Assembly: GCA_013398615.1 (NCBI GenBank) | Contig: VZSR01000514.1 | Location: 10,894,116-10,958,115 of the forward strand | Reading direction: 5' to 3' | Length of the DNA stretch: 64,000 bases | Source: Brachypodius melanocephalos | Taxonomy: Eukaryota > Chordata > Aves > Passeriformes > Pycnonotidae | Shown here: positions 24,260 to 36,620 of the stretch, one piece after another | How the letters are laid out: every line of letters starts with the position of its first letter | How positions within the stretch are numbered: position 1 is the first letter of the stretch | Made by a program: the position numbers and the translations under genes | Notes under the pieces: generated by a model | What the model saw: the letters and a program-made list of their open reading frames with translations, nothing else | Told to the model about the DNA's origin: nothing | Database searches by the model: none

Positions 24260-24410
24260 CAGTGTGTGAGAACCACCCTTAGAGTAAAGATTTTCTTCCT
24301 AATGTCAATCTACAGAAAATACACCATTTCAGCTTAAGGCCATTCCCACTTGTCCCACCACTCATCACCCATGTCCCTGTCAAAAATCCTTCTCCAACTT
24401 TTATCCTTTT
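24260..24410 (-). mobile_element. Old internal CR1 fragment
   Basis: Minus-oriented remnants of the CR1 ORF2 C-terminal region: 'agtaaagattttcttcct', 'cagcttaaggccattcccac', 'tcaaaaatccttctccaact'. Unusually, the 3' tail that should lie to its left is missing, so this is an internal remnant left by deletion or decay. Confidence 0.8.
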
Positions 24411-26646
24411 TTCTCCTTTTTGAGAAGACAGTCTAGGAGAGTCTGGGGAGAAAACTAAAACCAGGAAAAGTTTGGGAAAAATACCTACCACTTAGATAAA
24501 TCTTTTAAAAGACAAACAAATCCTCAAGTCTAATATTTATAAGCAGAGAGTTAAATTTTTGGAGCTTCACATGGTCAGCAGCCCCAGAGGAGCAGAGGGT
24601 TCCTCAATTCCAAGTGTGTCCATCAGTGTTTTTCCAAGGAGCTGCTAAGCCAAAGGGCTGCTTATGATGGGCTGATATTTACAGCAGAGTGGTTGCCACA
24701 TAAACCCCATGGTGGGACTGCATTGTTTGTTTGTTAAGTGTTTCTTTGTTAAGTGCTCAGACATCCAGGGTGAGGAAGGACGTGAATAAATGACAATAAA
24801 ATGCATATGGAACGGAGCACAATGGGAGTAGTTTGCAGTTTATTTCTGCGAGTCAATAACTATTTTTTAGCTGTAATTTTTAGTCTTTATTATTCCAAGA
24901 TACCATTATTTGTTAGTAGGTGAACTAGGCAGGGCTTCGCGAACCATAATGCAATGATGCTGTCACGTTGTTGTGGCATTAATCAGAGGATCTAATTTTA
25001 TGTGTAGTCCAAACATCAACAAATCTTTTTTAAAGGTATCGAGTTTATTGATTTTAAGACATATTGTTGCTCTTGGGACAAAGACACAGGAAGGTTCTAC
25101 ACAGATGTGCAGCAAAGAAATGGGTGTAATTACCACCCCCTTGTGTTTACAATGCATGTTGGCTGTGCTGGTGCTCCATGTGAAGTCAGGAGCTCTCCCA
25201 CTGAATTCCACAGAAGTAGCTTAGAGCTGTGTAAGGGAATTGTTCCAGAAATGCTGATCGTTCTACCTGTTAGAGAAAGAAATGAGCAGGCACAGAGCAC
25301 TTAAATGTGGAAGTTCTGGCTTTGGCTCCTGAGATTACCAGGAGTTACCCAGGATCAGTTGTTCAATGTGGGTCTGAAATCTCTCGTGTGACCATGTGGA
25401 ACATACAGTGTGCTCTTGCTTTTTCTTTAATTTCTAGACCAATTTCTTCTTCAGCCAATCCTTTTCTCTTACTATTGATTGTAAGATGTCTCACCCTGGG
25501 ACTCCAGACTATCTGGTGTGTCCAGGGATTATTGCAAATGACAGCTAAAACATAACAAATTGATCATTCCTGGAGTTTCATTCAAAAAGCTTTTCTCTTA
25601 AATGTATGCAAGAATAGTATGTGTCTAAAAGGATAGGTCAGGACAAAGGGTATTCCCCACTTTTCTACAGATGGTGAAGTGAAGTCAAATAAGATAATTA
25701 TTTCACAAAGTTCATAAATGGAGGGCCACACTAAAAATCCCCAAAGTCTCTCTGTTTCTGCAAATTGATTCTTCTTGCTGAACTCAAGCACCCTGGGTGG
25801 AAGGGCTGACAGAAGGGATGAGGGGAGAGCACACACTTTCTGAGACATCTTCTCAACCTTCTCAACCACTTCCAGTTTTGACCCCAAAAATGTATTTCAA
25901 ATGATTTTGGTTCTTATTTCAGTGAGGAAACACTTTCAATTCAGGCTGGAAAGAACCATTAAAGAAGTTAAATGCATTTTTATTTGTTTGTTGAGCTTTC
26001 AAATACATTTTTCACTCTCTCCCTGTGCTGCTGCCAGCAGGACACACCAGCACTCTGCCATGGGATTGTCTCCCCAGACAAATTGGCTTTCCTCCCTCAA
26101 ATGCTCCCCTCCATACCTGACACCAAAACTCTCTTATCAATATTAGGAAGGCTTCATGGAACTACCAGTGAGGATGATAATAGAATGAACTTCAGGAGCA
26201 ACATGATGAGTATTATGGAGAGCAATCTCCTTAACTTTATTAAAGGACATCACTTGCAATAGACTTAAGCATAATCCTTCTTGATGTTTTTTAATATTGG
26301 TAGGAACCACTAAATGCATATTTTAGGTTCCCATGAAGACTTTCACGGCTTTCTTTGCCTACAGTGCCCTGAAACAGTTCCTGCTGTGGATCCCCTGTGG
26401 TGTCTCCAAATAAACTGCTCTGTTCTGACCATGCTACTACAAGGTACCACAAGATGATAAATCACACTGGCAATTGTTTTTTTTTTACTTACAAGTGGGT
26501 TTTGTTATTGTTTTTTCAAAATTAAAAACTACACAGAGTTAAATTCAATCCTGCAAACAAAAATGTCAAAACTTCTCAGGATTCACTTAGAAAGGACATG
26601 TCTTCATTGGGGGACTTTAGGACTGCTCCAAATCGCAGTACTAGCA
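24411..26646. other. Non-coding unique sequence
   Basis: No repeats or genes recognised, only short anonymous ORFs on both strands. Confidence 0.55.
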
Positions 26647-26928
26647 AGTAATGACAGAACAAGGGGGAATGGCTTAAAACTGAAAGAGAGTAGGTTTGGA
26701 TGGGATATTGGGATGAAATTGTTCCCTGTGAGGGTGGGGAGGCCCTGGCACAGGGTGCCCAGAGGAGCTGTGGCTGCCCCTGGATCCCTGGAAGTGTCCA
26801 AGTCCAGGCTGGATGGGGCTTGGAGCAGCCTGGGATAGTGGAAGGTGTCCCTGCCCATGGCAGGGGGGTGGAACAAGATCTTCTTTAAGGTCCTTTCCAA
26901 TCCAAACCTTTCTGTCATTCTGTGACCA
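26647..26928 (+). mobile_element. CR1 LINE 3' fragment
   Basis: Sense CR1: 'aacaagggggaatggcttaa' (end of ORF2), 'tggcacagggtgcccagagg', 'ggatagtggaaggtgtccct', 'gcccatggcaggggggtgg', then a decayed 'tttctgtcattctgtga' tail. Well preserved, with the passerine-like subtype core. ORFs on both strands across it derive from the repeat. Confidence 0.95.
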
Positions 26929-27597
26929 TACAAATGGCACCTTTTCCATCTCCTTAGGCTTTCTCATAGACCACTGGGCTTTAAGATTCATTCCACTTTC
27001 AGCCTACAGACACAAACCTCATTTCCATAAGGCATCATAATCTTCTCTGTGTTTTTCCTTATCCCCATATGCTAAGGACAGACAGTGAGGATAGGGGGAG
27101 GATGGAGTCCCCTGCTGCCTCTCTTGGAAAGCCCTGTTACCACACAGACTTTCTTTACACTCTCCCTGCTGCTGAGGTCTCCATACTGGGGTTTGAGAGC
27201 CCCGCTGTGTTTGTGCACCCCTGGCCAGGGACCATTTTTCACTCCTTCCTGTGGCAGAGGAGTTTGTAACAACATCTGTGGTCTTCAGGAGAAATTCTTG
27301 GGGAAGGGCTGGCTTGGGGCTGTACGCTGAGCAGGATGAGAAGCAGGCGTTGTCTGTAACCTGCCTGGCAGAGGAACAGAACAACTGGGGTGTAATAAGA
27401 TTATTACAGCCAGAAGTTATTCTGTTGAGATAAGGAAGAATTTTAATGACTTTGGTAAAAGGTATCAAGCCATCATTAGCCAGTCAGCCTGACTTCCCGA
27501 GCCAGCTGATTCTGCAGACGTGGGATTGCTTTGCTTAGAGGCTCCCGGACAGCTCCATGATACCGTGTGACTGAAAGGGGAGATAAATCTCTCAATC

Positions 27598-27633
27598 TAT
27601 TTTTCTTTTTTTTTCTTTTTTTTTTTCTTTCAA
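27598..27633. repeat. T-rich pyrimidine tract
   Basis: Runs of T interrupted by single C residues over about 35 bp. Confidence 0.9.
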
Positions 27634-28000
27634 TACAATTGCCTTATTACAGAATTATGTGAGGAATATGCATGGTACTTCCCAAGGGTTTTGCTTTTCC
27701 CAATAGCAAATGTCTCACTCAGTGTTTGGGCAGAGCGGTTCTCTGCTAAATTGCTCACAATGCAAGCTATTATAGAACAGAGGGACCCTGTGGGTATGAT
27801 TGAAATTTATATGCACAGAACAATCAAGAATGCCAAGTGCACTGGATAAACTGTAGGTAGGTGGCAGAAGGCAGATAAGCAGCCTAGGAGGTTTAAGTTA
27901 CAGGATCTTAAGCTGGAGAAAGATTCATCCTATAATTTACATTACAACCAGTTTCATTTGTAGAATGAATAATGGAAAGCTCCTACAGATAAGTATTTGA

Positions 28001-28056
28001 GGTCCAATCCTGGGAGGTGTCGAGCACTCAGCTCCCACTGAAGTCAGTGTTCCAGG
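28001..28056. repeat. Relic of a palindromic amniote repeat (partial)
   Basis: 'ggtccaatcctgggaggtgt', then 'gagcactcagctcccactga' and 'agtcagtg'. I recall this word order from a widespread, degenerate palindromic repeat of turtles, crocodiles and birds. Only one arm is visible here. The identification rests on memory of the pattern. Confidence 0.4.
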
Positions 28057-28959
28057 CTTTTTCCAGAGTGTCTGTGCAGCTTGGGGGAGGTAACTTGTTG
28101 GTTAATAGCCACTGCAGATCCCCGAGCAGGGAAGCAGGGCCCTCACAGCACAGCTCCTGCTCTCCCCACCTAACGTCAGCCTGCTCTGAAAGAACTCTGC
28201 ATCCTAAGGATATAAATCACTACATAAAAAAGTACAGAGTGAATGATTCATTTACTTTAAAGACACCAATCAAAACATTAAGTGTTCCTACAGGAAACTA
28301 TCCATTTTCCTTTGGCTGAGTAGTCAGGCAAGGATTTATGCATATTTGTATTCATACATAAATTCCTCTGTTCAAATCTAACTAACTCTAAACCGGCAAA
28401 TCTCCAGCCTTCACTCCTTTCCATGATCTCAGATCTTCACAGGACAACAGCATTTAAAAAGTGATGCACCACAGGTATCCTCAGACCTGCCTGGCAGCTC
28501 CAGCCCCCTCTGCCCCATCTCCTGTGACCAGAGGGATGTTGATGCACATTTCCCAACGTGTCTCAGGGCTGAACATGGCATGAGGTCCAATCCACTTAAA
28601 AAAATTATTCTGATTCATTGCATTTGTGGGGGTTTTTCAGAAAGTTAAACTGACAAAGCTCTATTTCCCTACAGCTTCAATATTTTCCTAATGACTTAAC
28701 TGTCCCAAAAGCAACTCCAACTAAAAGAAAGTATTCAAAATTGTATCCCTACTAAAGATGAAAGAAGGCGAGCATTGAGTTGGAAGAATGCCCTCAAGGT
28801 GCAGTAATTTTATTTAGAGTTGAGTTCTGGTTTATGTGAACCCCCAATTTTGAGGCAATGGGTTTGCAGTTAGCAGCTATGGGTTTGATCCTAACCTAGA
28901 CCCACATGTTATTAAATAAAGCTGAGAAATATCCATAAGCAAGGCATGAGAAATTTAAT

Positions 28960-29130
28960 GTGCTCTTAATAAATAATTATTAATTGAATTATGTCATTTG
29001 GATGAAACATCGGCATTTCCTTCCAGTGTGCATTAGCATCATAAAAAGCTGCTTGAGAGGTACCGAAACTCCCGCAGCACAGCGCATTACACATCCTGTA
29101 TTTAACATTTACACAGCGATATCTGGGGGA
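28960..29130. promoter_or_regulatory. Candidate conserved non-coding element
   Basis: AT-rich with overlapping homeodomain words ('aataaataattattaattg') followed by 'gtgcattagcatcataaaa'. It lies just left of a small CpG cluster. Regulatory function is inferred only. Confidence 0.25.
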
Positions 29131-29254
29131 AAAAAAAAACCCAAACCCATTCCTTACAAATCCCAGAGCTGAAATGACACTCTCCCATCTGCCCCACGGA
29201 AACGGGGCCACATCTGAGGCACTCTGGAGGGGTGGGAGGCAGAAGGGCCCACAG

Positions 29255-29336
29255 AAAACTTGCGCTGGGCAGAACAAAGGCGCAGGAGCAGCGGCGGGGA
29301 GCGAGCGGCAGCCGGGAGAGCGCGAGCACAGAGCAC
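29255..29336. promoter_or_regulatory. Small CpG cluster
   Basis: About nine CpG dinucleotides in 70 bp ('cagcggcggggagcgagcgg', 'cgggagagcgcgagc'), in an otherwise CpG-poor region. It may mark a weak promoter or methylation-free enhancer. It is shorter than a conventional CpG island. No transcript direction can be assigned. Confidence 0.4.
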
Positions 29337-29339
29337 AGT

Positions 29340-29540
29340 CCATAAAGCCACAATGAATGGTAATGACAGGCAATAAAATACCCTTTTAAAAATCCAGTAA
29401 AGGATAAAGGCTGTAGGCTGCAGCACTGACTGGCAGTGCTGCGGCTGCAAAACATCAGCAGATTAGCATAAAGCATGGCAAGAAAGTACAACTAAAAATT
29501 ATTCAATCATACCAAATGCTTGCAGGGAATCTAGGCCAAG
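29340..29540. promoter_or_regulatory. Candidate conserved non-coding element
   Basis: Unique sequence right of the CpG cluster with 'ccacaatgaatggtaatgac', 'cagattagcataaagcat' and an imperfect inverted repeat 'cagcactgactggcagtgctg' region at 29421-29442. The short inverted repeat could form a small stem. Regulatory role is inferred. Confidence 0.25.
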
Positions 29541-32500
29541 CAAGCAATCAAAATCAAATAGAAACAAGGTATATGTAATCCCACAGTAAAAAGATTGAGG
29601 AACTGTACATTGCCAAGACATTTTAATACTCCTTTAGCCCCCAGTTTTTGAAAACCATTAATAGAGCTATAAAAAGTGAGGAAAGCTGCACAATGCAGTT
29701 CAGACCAACACGGGGGTGTAATTCTACACCGACGTAGCACCAGCGTTAATATAATCTCTCTCATGTTACACAAGAAGCTCAGCAAGAGCATCATAAAATG
29801 CAATATGTGTTTTCTCTACAAGCTTAAGTGTCTTTTAGCATAATTATTCCTGATGCTTCAGTTATGGGAAGGAACGCTACCAATCTAAGCAGCAAGAAGA
29901 TATTTACTTGCCCTAAAGGTGCAATTACATTCTGGAAAATGGCTCTTTTTTTAATTCAATGATCTACTCCTTTTGCTTGTTAGGGGTCACACACTGCTAA
30001 GACCAAAGTCCTTGGCATTAGGTGTTTGCTCCTTAAAAACCTTAAGTTCTGTACGCTGAGGTTTGTTTGTTTAGCCCTCCTGCTTTTTCTCTGGGTTGTT
30101 TTATTTTCAGCTCCTGCAGCTCTAGGAGAGTGAGTGATATCTGTTGTGGCACATGGAAAATCATGAGATCATAATTTAAATTCCAAACACTAAATCTTTG
30201 TGCTGAGGATGCTCAAGGCAAAAAGGCCACTGAGTGGCTTTCTCTGTTGAATTCACAGAGCTACCAGTTAAGGCAAAAAAACCCCACCAAAAACATACAC
30301 AAAACCCAAACCAATCTTTTATTTAAATTTTAATTTCAGCAGATTTGAAATCATCAAGATTTATCCCATCGAATCTCTCCAAGAAGAGCCAAATCTTCCC
30401 ATGCAGGCTCTGCAGTGAGCCCAGCTCCCCTGGGACACATCTCCTGCCTGCCAGGCAGCATCACTGCTCAGTGGTGACAGTGCTCCCTCTCTGGTAACAG
30501 TCACCAACCTTACCAAAACTGCAAGTTTTAGTAAAAAACTCTCTGCTGCACGGCTGGGAGCCATGGGGAGGAAACCTCAGGCTCCACTGACAAGGAGAGG
30601 GAAGGACAAGGGAAAGAGCCCCTTCATTTGATTCTTTCCCTTGCTGTTGACTTGCCCAATGGAGGAGTCTGGGATGAGGGATGTCAGAATTTCATGGCCC
30701 AAGTGTAACAAATTCTACCACCTTAAATCACATTTTCCAGTCAAACAGTTTCTATCACAACACAATGATGAGGTGAGCATTCCCTGGCATTAAAGTCAAC
30801 TCCTCATCTGGGGAGCCCTAAGCCTCATGGATAAAGAAGGGGCAGATTTTTAAGGAGTAAACTTACTTTAGTGTAGCTGAAAAGAGGTAGGACTTTTCCC
30901 TTCTGGATGATGTTCTTTTTGTACCACAAAGATCCTCTGGTGTGTAAAATCCATGACTATAACAAATACACGGCAAGCGCTGCTTTTATTAAATGATTAA
31001 ATGTTTCAGCATCTCCCCTGAAACTGCGTGCTTCAGCAAGAGGATTTTGGAGGAACATATGCAAATGGAAACAATATTAAAATAATTCCTTAGTCCCCTG
31101 CAACCATGTGCAGTGATTTAACACTATTAAATAGCAAACCCTTTTTTCATTTCAATATTTATCTTCAGTTTTTCTCAAGGAAAAAAAAAAATTAAAAAGC
31201 GCCTGTACTTGATTCTCTGATTTTATGCAACTGAGTAAAAATTATTGTGCACTAAGCAAAGAAACTTGTAACTCCCAGCTAAAGCCAAAGTCTCTGCAGA
31301 AAACATGGATCTGGTCCAAGGAGCTGTGGGCAGGGGAAGATGGAGGCAGAGTCTCTTGGTGGGTCTCCAGCTGCCCCATGGCTTGGCCTTGTGGAAAAGA
31401 CCTGCGCTTTTTGGGATTGCTGAGCTCTGGGAAGCACAAAGGGCACTTCACCAGAGTGCTGGGGGGTTGCAAAGGCCCTTCAGCAGCTGTCCCTGCTCAT
31501 TCCTTGAGTCTGAGCACAAGCTGAACGGAGCCCAAAGCCAATCCTGCCCCACCAGGCTGACGCCCAAGGGTGAGCCCGGCGCCCCAAATCTCTGCATTGG
31601 TGCCTCCCTCACTGTATACTCTTATCCACCAGGGCAGCTACAGGCACCTCAAAATGCCTTTGCCTCTGGCTGGCAGCGGGTTCAGAATAAATGCGGGCAC
31701 AGCAAAAAAATCCATGTGTTCCTTAACCCAGTTCCGAGGAGCAACTCGTCACCACCTTCAAACAGCCTCTCCTTGGCAGCCAGGGCTATTCCCAAAGGTT
31801 GGGTAACGGGCAGGAGAAAAGGGTTTTTCACAGCAAACCCGGAGTGAGAGCGGTCAAAAGGAGGCGTCCAGGCTGTTAGGTTTGAATGGCACGTGGATAA
31901 TGGGCAGGAGAGCAGGCAGAGAACTCTGCCTCCTTCCCTGACACCGACTGTTCGGCGTTTGTGTGGCACTTCAGCGCTGCACTTAGTTCATGCTTTACCG
32001 TAAAGTGCCGCGTTTTAACTGGAGAGGAAACGTGCAGCAGCTTTCATGCCCCTGCTGTGCAACTGTGGGCAAGTGCAGCCTTTGAAATGGCAGCCTCTGA
32101 AAGCAAGGAATGTTGGTTGTATGGAAAGGCTTTCTGGCACAGGAGTGCCGATTAGCAAGGGAATAACAGAGAATTAAAAGAAGGAACTTAAGTCGCTCTT
32201 GTCAGGCATTCCCCTTTCTTACCTCTCGCAATATGGACATGTAACTGTGTCTAGAAACGAAATCTGGGATGGGGGATGTTGGTCACAAAAGGAAGTTTTA
32301 ATAATACAAGCCCTGGGCACAAGATAAAAACTTGTAATTTGATGGGTTTTGCATGCACATGGAGTTGTGGCCATGGTTATGAACACATTTACACAATTTC
32401 CAAGAAAACAAAGAAGTTGGGAACTGAAAAAAGAACCCTCTCCTTTTGACTATTCAAGGTCTATGAATGAAGTTGGGAATTTGCACTCTACCTTATTCAT

Positions 32501-33173
32501 TAAAATAGAAACTGCCATCACTTTAATGAGCAGCCTGAGGGTGGACAAAGTGCCTTGAATAGCTACGCACCAGAGAGAACTTGGCATCCTCGCTGAAACA
32601 TAATGTGGGATTGCAATTGTGGGATTTTTCCAGTGAATACGAAGTGATCAAAGATAACACTGCCCCAAAAAGAATTAAAACAGTGCAACATTGCATCAAG
32701 TTACAGCCAATGTCAATCATTACATGCTTGAGTGCACAGGATCTTTTAAATAATGTTATAGACATGCTGTGGCATTCAAAATATTCACTGAATTTCAAAT
32801 TAAAATGCAAAAGCATGTTCCCCACTCATCTGACCAGAATAGAGAACTCGAGGCACATCTTTCCAAATATTGCTCTAATGCCACATCATTTACCATCAGC
32901 TGGAGAACAGGCTAATTTTATGCAGAACTGAATGATGGGAGGACTGCCACATTAAATGGATTCTCAAAAGTTACCTTCGCCTTTGGTCCTGGGAGATGAG
33001 AAATTAGCAAAGACAAAGTTACAAAAGATTGGGGAAGGAGAGGACTAATTGCAGACTGATCACCTTTCCTACTGTGAAAGAAAAAAAAACCCTTGGCACA
33101 ATGCAGAACTTGAACTCATCATTGTGTAGAGGAGAGTTTCTGGCATGGAATTCCAGCCCGAGCTGCTCGCTGG

Positions 33174-33197
33174 AAAAAAAAAAAAAAGAAAAAAAAG
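33174..33197. repeat. A-rich tract
   Basis: A14 followed by G and A8. It is not clearly the tail of a retrocopy, because the sequence upstream is not recognisable. Confidence 0.85.
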
Positions 33198-34019
33198 GTT
33201 GCTTTATTTACATGCTAAAGGGAACCACCTCCTCGCTTTGGGCTGCAGATAAGCAGCCTCGGTGGGGAAGAAAAAGAAAGGGAACAGTACACCATTCTGG
33301 AAAAGGAGAGGGTGGGAGGGAGTGGAGTAAAGACACATCAAAGGAAATATTTATAATATGCCACTGCAGAGGGGGAGACTGCAGAAGTCTTTTGCAAACA
33401 TAACAGGGAGCTCGAAGTAATTTCAATTTCTAAAAAGGTCAGTGAGGAAATAGCAGAGAAAAACTTTACTCCAAGCCTAGAAATAGCAATAGAAGTATTG
33501 GAGCATTTAACCTCAAAACCTCTATGAAAACAGCATGAAATTCAGTCTTCAGGTGGAAGGAAAAAAACACCTTCAGTGAAGTCTATAGAAACCAACTACG
33601 AGCAGGATAATCTATGTGCTGTACAAGTGCAATTAAGTGGAGGATGCAGTAAGCAAATTTAGATCTCACAAAAACATGATCAACAGAAGTGAAGAGAACA
33701 AGTACACATCACCCACTACCATGTTATTTTTTTGCATAAAATGATCCAATTTGGCTCTAATTTTCAACACTGCAAGCTCATGGATTTGCACAAAGCTCAG
33801 ATTAGCCCAGGATCTGGCTCAGAAGCTGACAGAAATTATCTAAATCTCAAATAACCTCACAGCATTTAAAGCCAGGCTCTCATGCTGGAGCCCTGGGCAA
33901 GCTCTGATGCCCACGAGCTGTCCTGGGGATCCCAGTGATTCCAAGAACATTCTAAATTCCCCTGAGCATGGGATCATCACCTTTTCTCTTTAACACCCAT
34001 ACTGCTTTCAAATCTATGA

Positions 34020-34390
34020 GTAATATGCAGCCTAATTTTGCTAAATGAATAGTAATTACAGTAATTCATGCCTGTAGCTGGTGCCCTTTTGTGGGAGGTT
34101 TTTTGCTGTGAGAGCCATTGTATCATCTCCTCTTTGGATCTACAGTTTCAGAACTGATCTCATGGAGCTCTGATAGATCAGCTCATTTGTTATGGCTCTG
34201 TTTGGGTAAGGGGTTTAATTATGTAATTTCACCATTTATTTTCCTGTGAATAAAACTGCATTTCATTGCATAGCATTTCATTCATTCGCTGACAGCTCAA
34301 GGTCTAGAATGTGTCTGAATTTGCTCTTTGATTTAATTGTTTATATGACGAGGTTTACTTCATAATACTTCATTACCCCCCAGATGCTGC
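34020..34390. promoter_or_regulatory. Candidate conserved non-coding element
   Basis: Repeat-free AT-rich block with 'gggtttaattatgtaattt', 'tcattgcatagcatttca' and 'tttgatttaattgtttat'. It resembles homeodomain/POU-rich enhancers. No evidence from comparison is available. Confidence 0.28.
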
Positions 34391-35518
34391 AGCTCCCACA
34401 CCTCAGCCCATGTGGACCTGCTGCCCACCACACCCCTCTCAACACCTGCTCTGTAGGTTGTCAGCCCTCCTGCTAAAGGACAAAAAAGCAGATTTGATGA
34501 TCAAATCACCAAAGCAATGATAAAAACAATTTTTAAAAAACCCTCCAACAACAAAGTCAAAGAAAAATACACATTTCCCCTATATATTCAGAAAGAAAGA
34601 ACATAATTCATTTTCTAAGATCCGCAAAACTGAAGATGCCCAGCTGTGTGCAGGGGATTTCTAAGGAGGTTCCCTGATCACTACCTGTGAGGATGGGAGA
34701 GTGTTGCAGAAGCAACTGGAGGGTGATGGAAAAGCTTTCTGGACCCTAAAGCTTTTGCTTTTTGCTCTTCGTTTGAGAGAGTAAACACAGCCTTATGCAG
34801 TCAGAAGCTATTTTTAAATTTCCTTATTCTATATTAAGAAGAATAAACAGAACACTACAAACAAAGCAACATGAGTTCTTTTAATTCCAATAAACAATGG
34901 GATTTATATTTAAGTGCGTATATGAATCCTCCACCTCAGGTCACAATTTAATCTCTCTTTAATTTAATGCCCAATTTAATCTCAATATGACAGCTAACAA
35001 TTAAGAGAATGCATGTGGAGCCACTTAGTGTTTGATTGTATCGGCCATGTATTGATGGCGGATACGGGGCTGTTTTCCCGTAGATCATAAAACTTCAGAG
35101 CAAAAGATTGCACAGTTCAGAGAAATGTCTCCTGTTCTCAGCAGCTTTCAGGATTAGGACTTTAATGAGCCATGACTGGCTCATACCCATGCATGTGTTG
35201 CAAAACCCCTGTAGTTTTAATAACCTACTTAATTAGCTAAATGTTCCATAGTGGACTTTTTCAATGCAGTCCTTCAGGTATGACACACTCTTTTCTATAC
35301 TTAAATCTCAGTCCAAAAAAGTAGAGTTTGTAATAAAGCCTTTGCACAAAGTGATCTTCCGCAAGCTTTGTTCCTTTATGCCATACACTAAGCATGGGTC
35401 AGAGGCTCCAAACAGCAGTGAGCACCATCCAGCCTTTGGCAGAATGTGGGAACAGCCTCCTGGGCTCAGACCTCCAGTCCATCATTTACTTGCTCTGCTT
35501 CCTTCTTGTAGCTGCTCC

Positions 35519-35891
35519 GCCTGGAGAACAGAAGGCTTTCGGGAGACCTCATAAAAGCCTTCCAACACCTAAAGGGAGCTTGCAAAAAGGTTGGGGAGGG
35601 ACTTTGGATAATGGCATAGAGTGATAGGGCAAGGGGAATGACTTTAGGCTGAAGAAGAGTAGGTTTAGATGAGGTATTAGGAAGAAATTCCTCCCTGTGA
35701 GGATGGTGAGGTCCTGGCACAGGGTGCCCAGAGAGGTTGTGGATTCTCCATCCCTGGAAGTGTCCAAGGCCAGGTTGGACAGGGCTTGGAGCAGCCTCAG
35801 GTAGTGGAAGGAGTTACTGTTCAAGGCAGGGGAGTGGAATGAGATGAGCTTTAAGGTTCCTTCCAAGCCAAACTGCTCTGTAGTTCTGTGA
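35519..35891 (+). mobile_element. CR1 LINE 3' fragment
   Basis: Sense CR1 of about 370 bp. It begins at 'gcctggagaacagaaggctt' (ORF2 C-terminal SLEKRRL-type region), continues with 'gcacagggtgcccagagagg' and 'ccaaggccaggttggacagg', and ends with a decayed 'tctgtagttctgtga' tail. Minus-strand ORFs here are antisense to the repeat. Confidence 0.95.
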
Positions 35892-36505
35892 AATGCACCA
35901 TTTCCAACACTACAGGATAATGCAACACATAAGGAAAAACTTCTCACCCAGGTCATGCAGTGTAGAGATGCAATACATCTACAACAGTAGATACCCCACT
36001 TGGTACAAAAGCAAGGATGGGCTCTGCTCTGTGTTTGCCACATTCACAGATTTCCATCAGTTTAAGTGTTTTATAGAGTTAAATCCATGCACGTGCCTTA
36101 CACAACCCAGTGCAGCAGGATTATTTCTAACACACAACTTTGCCTAGACCTTATTTGTCATGTTCCAGCATTCCTCAGTACAAACCTTAAAACCAAAATA
36201 AAATTACACTGCTGTTTTAAAAAAATCACACCCCAAGTAATTTTATATAGTAAACTATTTATTTTAAAACAAGATTAAATATTGCGCCTCACTGAAATAT
36301 TTTCTCTTAGCAGAGAGCACTCAGATGGAAAATTTCATACATTTCAACTGATTTTTTGCCTGAATGGTTTTCACATATTTTTCGAAAACCTAGTTGTGTC
36401 AAATGATTTATTCTCCTCTAACAATACGGTACAAGCAGCTCAGAAGATGCAAGTGCTGAAATGGTTGACAGCAGTTGGCCAATTAAGTGCTCTCCAGTAT
36501 TCCGA

Positions 36506-36520
36506 TTTTTTTTTTTTTTT
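36506..36520. repeat. T15 homopolymer at a gap edge
   Basis: Fifteen T residues run directly into the N block. This may be a true homopolymer or a sequencing or assembly edge artefact. Confidence 0.9.
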
Positions 36521-36620
36521 NNNNNNNNNNNNNNNNNNNNNNNNNNNNNNNNNNNNNNNNNNNNNNNNNNNNNNNNNNNNNNNNNNNNNNNNNNNNNNNN
36601 NNNNNNNNNNNNNNNNNNNN
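36521..36620. other. Assembly gap (100 N)
   Basis: Exactly 100 N. This length is a common placeholder for a gap of unknown size, so distances across it are unreliable. Confidence 0.98.

Larger units (their letters stand above)
26929..35518. other. Long unique non-coding stretch
   Basis: About 8.6 kb almost free of CR1. It holds pyrimidine and A-rich simple repeats, one palindromic-repeat relic (28.0 kb), a CpG cluster (29.3 kb) and several AT-rich enhancer-like blocks. The largest ORF (180 codons, + 31305-31847) is anonymous and lies in a GC-rich patch. No coding exon was recognised. Confidence 0.5.

Noticed and set aside
27019..27468. 149-codon minus-strand ORF
   Set aside because: No recognised domain, and plus-strand frames overlap it. 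Nothing indicates a coding exon.
28860..28900. Second tRNA-like B-box ('gggtttgatcctaac')
   Set aside because: No A-box, anticodon arm or CR1 tail in the right places; a single B-box-like word is not enough.
31305..31847. 180-codon plus-strand ORF
   Set aside because: Anonymous translation in a GC-rich patch, with several other frames open in the same place; no similarity to known proteins.
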